Part shown: positions 5,549 to 7,629 of the stretch, piece after piece
Position numbering within the stretch: position 1 is the stretch's first letter
Layout: each line of letters opens with the position of its first letter
Source: Candidatus Heimdallarchaeota archaeon AB_125
Lineage (GTDB): Archaea > Asgardarchaeota > Heimdallarchaeia > Heimdallarchaeales > Heimdallarchaeaceae
Direction: 5' to 3'
Assembly (NCBI GenBank): GCA_001940755.1
Contig: MEHH01000126.1
Location: 1 to 7,629, forward strand
DNA: 7,629 nt
Notes under the pieces: model-generated
Databases searched by the model: none
Told to the model about the DNA's origin: nothing
The model's input: the letters and a program-made list of their open reading frames with translations, nothing else
Made by a program: the position numbers and the translations under genes

Positions 5549-7000
5549 GTGATGAGACCCACTATCAATATTCTTGAAAAGGAACTAAAGGAAAAAGTCG
5601 TTTTAGAAGCAATGGAAATACTTGAAGAAATAGGTTTTTTCGTTGAAAATGAAGAAGCTATAGAATTATTACAAAATGAAGGTATTAGCATTGATTTGGA
5701 AACTAGGCGTGCTAAAATTTCTCCAGATATGGTTAAAAGAGCATTAAAAACCGCTCCTTCATCAGTTCCTCTTTATAATAGAGAAGGTGAATTAGTTGTT
5801 AGACTGGAAGGAGATAATATCTGTTTTGATCCTGGTTCAGCAGCATTGAATGTTTTAGATCCTGAAACAAATGAGATTAGATCAGCTGTTACAAAGGACT
5901 TTGTTAACTTCACAAAAGTTGTTGATCAACTTGAAAATATCTACGCTCAAAGCACATCAATAATTTGTTCTGATGTTCCTGAAGAGATTGGTGATAGATA
6001 TAGACTTCTAATTGCATTAATTTTCTCTCAAAAACCAGTTGTTACTGGAACCTTTGCAAAAGAATCTTTCGAAGTTATGAAAGATATGCTTGTAGCTATA
6101 AGAGGAAGTGAGGAGGAATTAAGGAGGAAACCTTTAGCTATTTTTGATGCATGTCCTTCACCACCGCTCAAATGGAGTGATTTAACATGTCAGAGCATAA
6201 TAGATGCAGCAAAATATGGTATTCCTTCAGAATTTGTTTCTATGCCGATGACAGGAGCTAATGCACCAATTACAATACTAGGTTCAGTTGTTCAACATGC
6301 AGCAGAAACACTAGCTGGAGTTGTTATAACACAACTAGTTTCACCTGGAGCTCCAATAATTTGGGGAGGTTCACCAGCAGTTTTCGATCTACGAAAGGCT
6401 ACTACACCCATGGGTTCTATAGATACAATGCTCCTTGATCTTGGTTATGTTGAAATTGGTAAATATCTCAACCTTCCTACTCATGCATATCTAGGTTTGT
6501 CAGATACCAAGATACTTGATATGCAATCAGGATTAGAATCTGGTATGGGAGCTCTTTTGGCTGGAATCAAGGGTGTAAACATGATTTCTGGAGCTGGTAT
6601 GATTGATTTTGAAACAACTCAAAGTATTCAAAAAGTTGTCATAGATAATCAGATATGCGGAATGATACATAGATTCAATAAAGGAATTGTCCAAAGAGAT
6701 GAACCTATTGCTAAGAATCTGTTGATTGATTTGGAGGAAAAAACTCACTTGCTATCTCATGATCATACACTGAAATGGTTCAGAGAAGAACAGTACATTC
6801 CTAATAAAATAATTGACAGGTCAACTAATGAAGAGTGGATAAACAAAGGTCGAAAGTCAGTCAATCAAAGAGCAACAGAAGAAGTAGATAAGCTCCTGAA
6901 AGAATATTCAGGTGTTTCCTTAGATACAGATAAAATCACAAGTTTGAAGAATATAATGAGTTACAAAGGCATAGATTTTCACAAATTACTTGATTTGTAA
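5549..7000 (+). CDS. MttB-family (trimethylamine/glycine-betaine type) corrinoid methyltransferase, non-pyrrolysine
   Basis: A 483-residue protein, full family length, of the COG5598/MttB superfamily. Family members move a methyl group from a tertiary or quaternary amine to the Co(I) of a partner corrinoid protein. Seen: an N-terminal helical segment with VLEAMEILEEIGFFVENEEA (18-37) and ARISPDMVKRAL-like text near 55-66; CFDPGSAALNVLDPETNEIR at 92-111; a glycine-rich barrel core (MPMTGANAPITILGSVVQH 232-250; PGAPIIWGGSPAVFDLR 266-282); and GLSDTKILDMQSGLES at 316-331, the loop region where Pyl enzymes carry pyrrolysine. The frame has no internal TAG, so this is a pyrrolysine-free, MtgB-like member. 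The C-terminus has the usual W..EG..S...RA tail. The start is GTG 5549 or ATG 5552; no Shine-Dalgarno is seen. It stands alone on the plus strand, with a corrinoid gene 3.3 kb upstream as the obvious partner. Substrates in the family range from glycine betaine and carnitine to proline betaine, and cannot be told here. Confidence 0.9.
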   Translation: MMRPTINILEKELKEKVVLEAMEILEEIGFFVENEEAIELLQNEGISIDLETRRAKISPDMVKRALKTAPSSVPLYNREGELVVRLEGDNICFDPGSAALNVLDPETNEIRSAVTKDFVNFTKVVDQLENIYAQSTSIICSDVPEEIGDRYRLLIALIFSQKPVVTGTFAKESFEVMKDMLVAIRGSEEELRRKPLAIFDACPSPPLKWSDLTCQSIIDAAKYGIPSEFVSMPMTGANAPITILGSVVQHAAETLAGVVITQLVSPGAPIIWGGSPAVFDLRKATTPMGSIDTMLLDLGYVEIGKYLNLPTHAYLGLSDTKILDMQSGLESGMGALLAGIKGVNMISGAGMIDFETTQSIQKVVIDNQICGMIHRFNKGIVQRDEPIAKNLLIDLEEKTHLLSHDHTLKWFREEQYIPNKIIDRSTNEEWINKGRKSVNQRATEEVDKLLKEYSGVSLDTDKITSLKNIMSYKGIDFHKLLDL

Positions 7001-7025
7001 ATACTAATTGCTAGTTTAGATGTTT

Positions 7026-7629
7026 CTATATTATCAATTTCTTCAATTCTTTGGCTAGTTCTCCTGCCCAATTTAACCAAGGATTTTTGTCTGAATATAA
7101 TGCAATTTGCATATACTTATTGCTGAAAATGTTGATGAGATTTTGCATCTCATCACTATTGACTTCATATATTGTTCTGGTTCTTCCTGCAAAGGAAGCC
7201 TTTGGAATTAATCCAAAGGAAAAAATTTCAGAAAAACGTTTCTTTGTCATTTTTCCATATTCTGACTCATTCCAGACTTGGTTCTGGGTTGTTTCAGATT
7301 CTTTATTGTACCATCTTTTGAATATTTCAAACAAATCATCATATACATCTGTAATATTTCTTCCAAGTCTTTCCAATAACCAACCAGCTTCAAATTCATT
7401 CAATGAAATTGTAAGATTAGGGCTTTGTTGAAGCTCCTTGGCTTTACTTAATCTTTGCATCCAATCACTGTGTTTTGTTACTATTCTTGATTTTCCTACT
7501 TCATTCAACCAAGGAGCTTCCAGAAGCTGGGCTTTAGTCATATCCAGTGTCTTCTTATTTCTCGCTTTTATCTGGAAGGAATAGAATGTAAAAACATCTT
7601 CTTTGTTTTTCAAAATAGCAGTAAAACAA
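7026..7629 (-). CDS. Unrecognised protein, probably partial at the right edge
   Basis: An open minus-strand frame ending at TAG 7028-7026 and convergent with the MttB-like gene (25-base gap). It is at least 195 residues from a TTG at 7613, but the frame stays open to the window edge and the TTG has no Shine-Dalgarno, so the true start probably lies outside. An internal Met (MTKAQLLEAPW) has no convincing site either. The composition is charged and soluble, with many Lys and Glu and no signal peptide or membrane segment. The C-terminal part, MTKKRFSEIFSFGLIPK followed by AGRTRTIYEV, looks like a recognition helix plus a beta-wing and may be a winged-helix end, as found in some primase or ATPase tails; this is weak. 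I do not recognise the family and see no link to the methyltransferase genes. Confidence 0.6.
   Translation of the reverse strand, partial: CFTAILKNKEDVFTFYSFQIKARNKKTLDMTKAQLLEAPWLNEVGKSRIVTKHSDWMQRLSKAKELQQSPNLTISLNEFEAGWLLERLGRNITDVYDDLFEIFKRWYNKESETTQNQVWNESEYGKMTKKRFSEIFSFGLIPKASFAGRTRTIYEVNSDEMQNLINIFSNKYMQIALYSDKNPWLNWAGELAKELKKLII

Noticed and set aside
7001..7025. Terminator between the convergent MttB-like gene and the last gene
   Set aside because: Only a 4-bp ACTA/TAGT stem and a mildly T-rich stretch are present, too weak to call.
7051..7431. Plus-strand open frame of 126 codons opposite the last minus-strand gene
   Set aside because: Its product is hydrophobic and unpatterned, while the opposite frame is charged, protein-like and longer; it is an antisense shadow.
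1..7629. Mobile elements, CRISPR arrays, tRNA or rRNA genes
   Set aside because: No transposase or integrase text, no regular spaced repeats and no cloverleaf or rRNA sequence was seen on either strand.

Overview
The window is AT-rich (about one third G+C by eye) and tightly packed. It looks prokaryotic, most likely archaeal, possibly an Asgard-type or other anaerobic corrinoid-using archaeon. The pointers are mixed-strength: TATAAAAG/TTTATATG-like boxes at archaeal spacing, a purely U-rich style of gene end, arginine codons biased to AGA, and a mix of Shine-Dalgarno-led starts with one gene that looks leaderless. No marker gene is present, so an AT-rich anaerobic bacterium cannot be excluded. 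Only one of the seven genes has an unambiguous ATG start; the others appear to use TTG, CTG or GTG.

Layout. (1) Plus strand, 139-2328: a three-gene operon encoding a corrinoid carrier protein, a homocysteine S-methyltransferase domain protein, and a protein like the AdoMet-binding reactivation domain of MetH. Together these are three of the four modules of cobalamin-dependent methionine synthase as separate genes; the missing one is the methyl-tetrahydrofolate (pterin) domain. (2) Minus strand, 4978-2330: a two-gene operon encoding an octopine/nopaline-type opine dehydrogenase, then a protein that fuses an N-terminal B12-binding domain to a C-terminal barrel resembling glutamate mutase epsilon. 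(3) 4979-5548: a 570-base gene-free divergent promoter region with three inverted repeats, one of which would bury the ribosome-binding site of the opine dehydrogenase. (4) Plus strand, 5549-7000: an MttB-family (trimethylamine/glycine-betaine type) methyltransferase without pyrrolysine. (5) Minus strand, 7026 to the right edge: an unrecognised protein, probably running past the edge.

How the genes may work together (inference). The MttB-like enzyme would demethylate a quaternary or tertiary amine onto the corrinoid protein; the Hcy-domain enzyme would pass the methyl group to homocysteine or another thiol; the MetH-activation-like protein would rescue the corrinoid when it oxidises. This would be a folate-independent, amine-fed methionine-synthase-like system. 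The adjacent B12 mutase/opine dehydrogenase pair may process the carbon and nitrogen skeleton of a related N-substituted amino acid. At least five of the six complete genes could be tied to cobalamin or to N-alkyl amino-acid chemistry, which suggests a dedicated locus. All assignments come from motif reading only.
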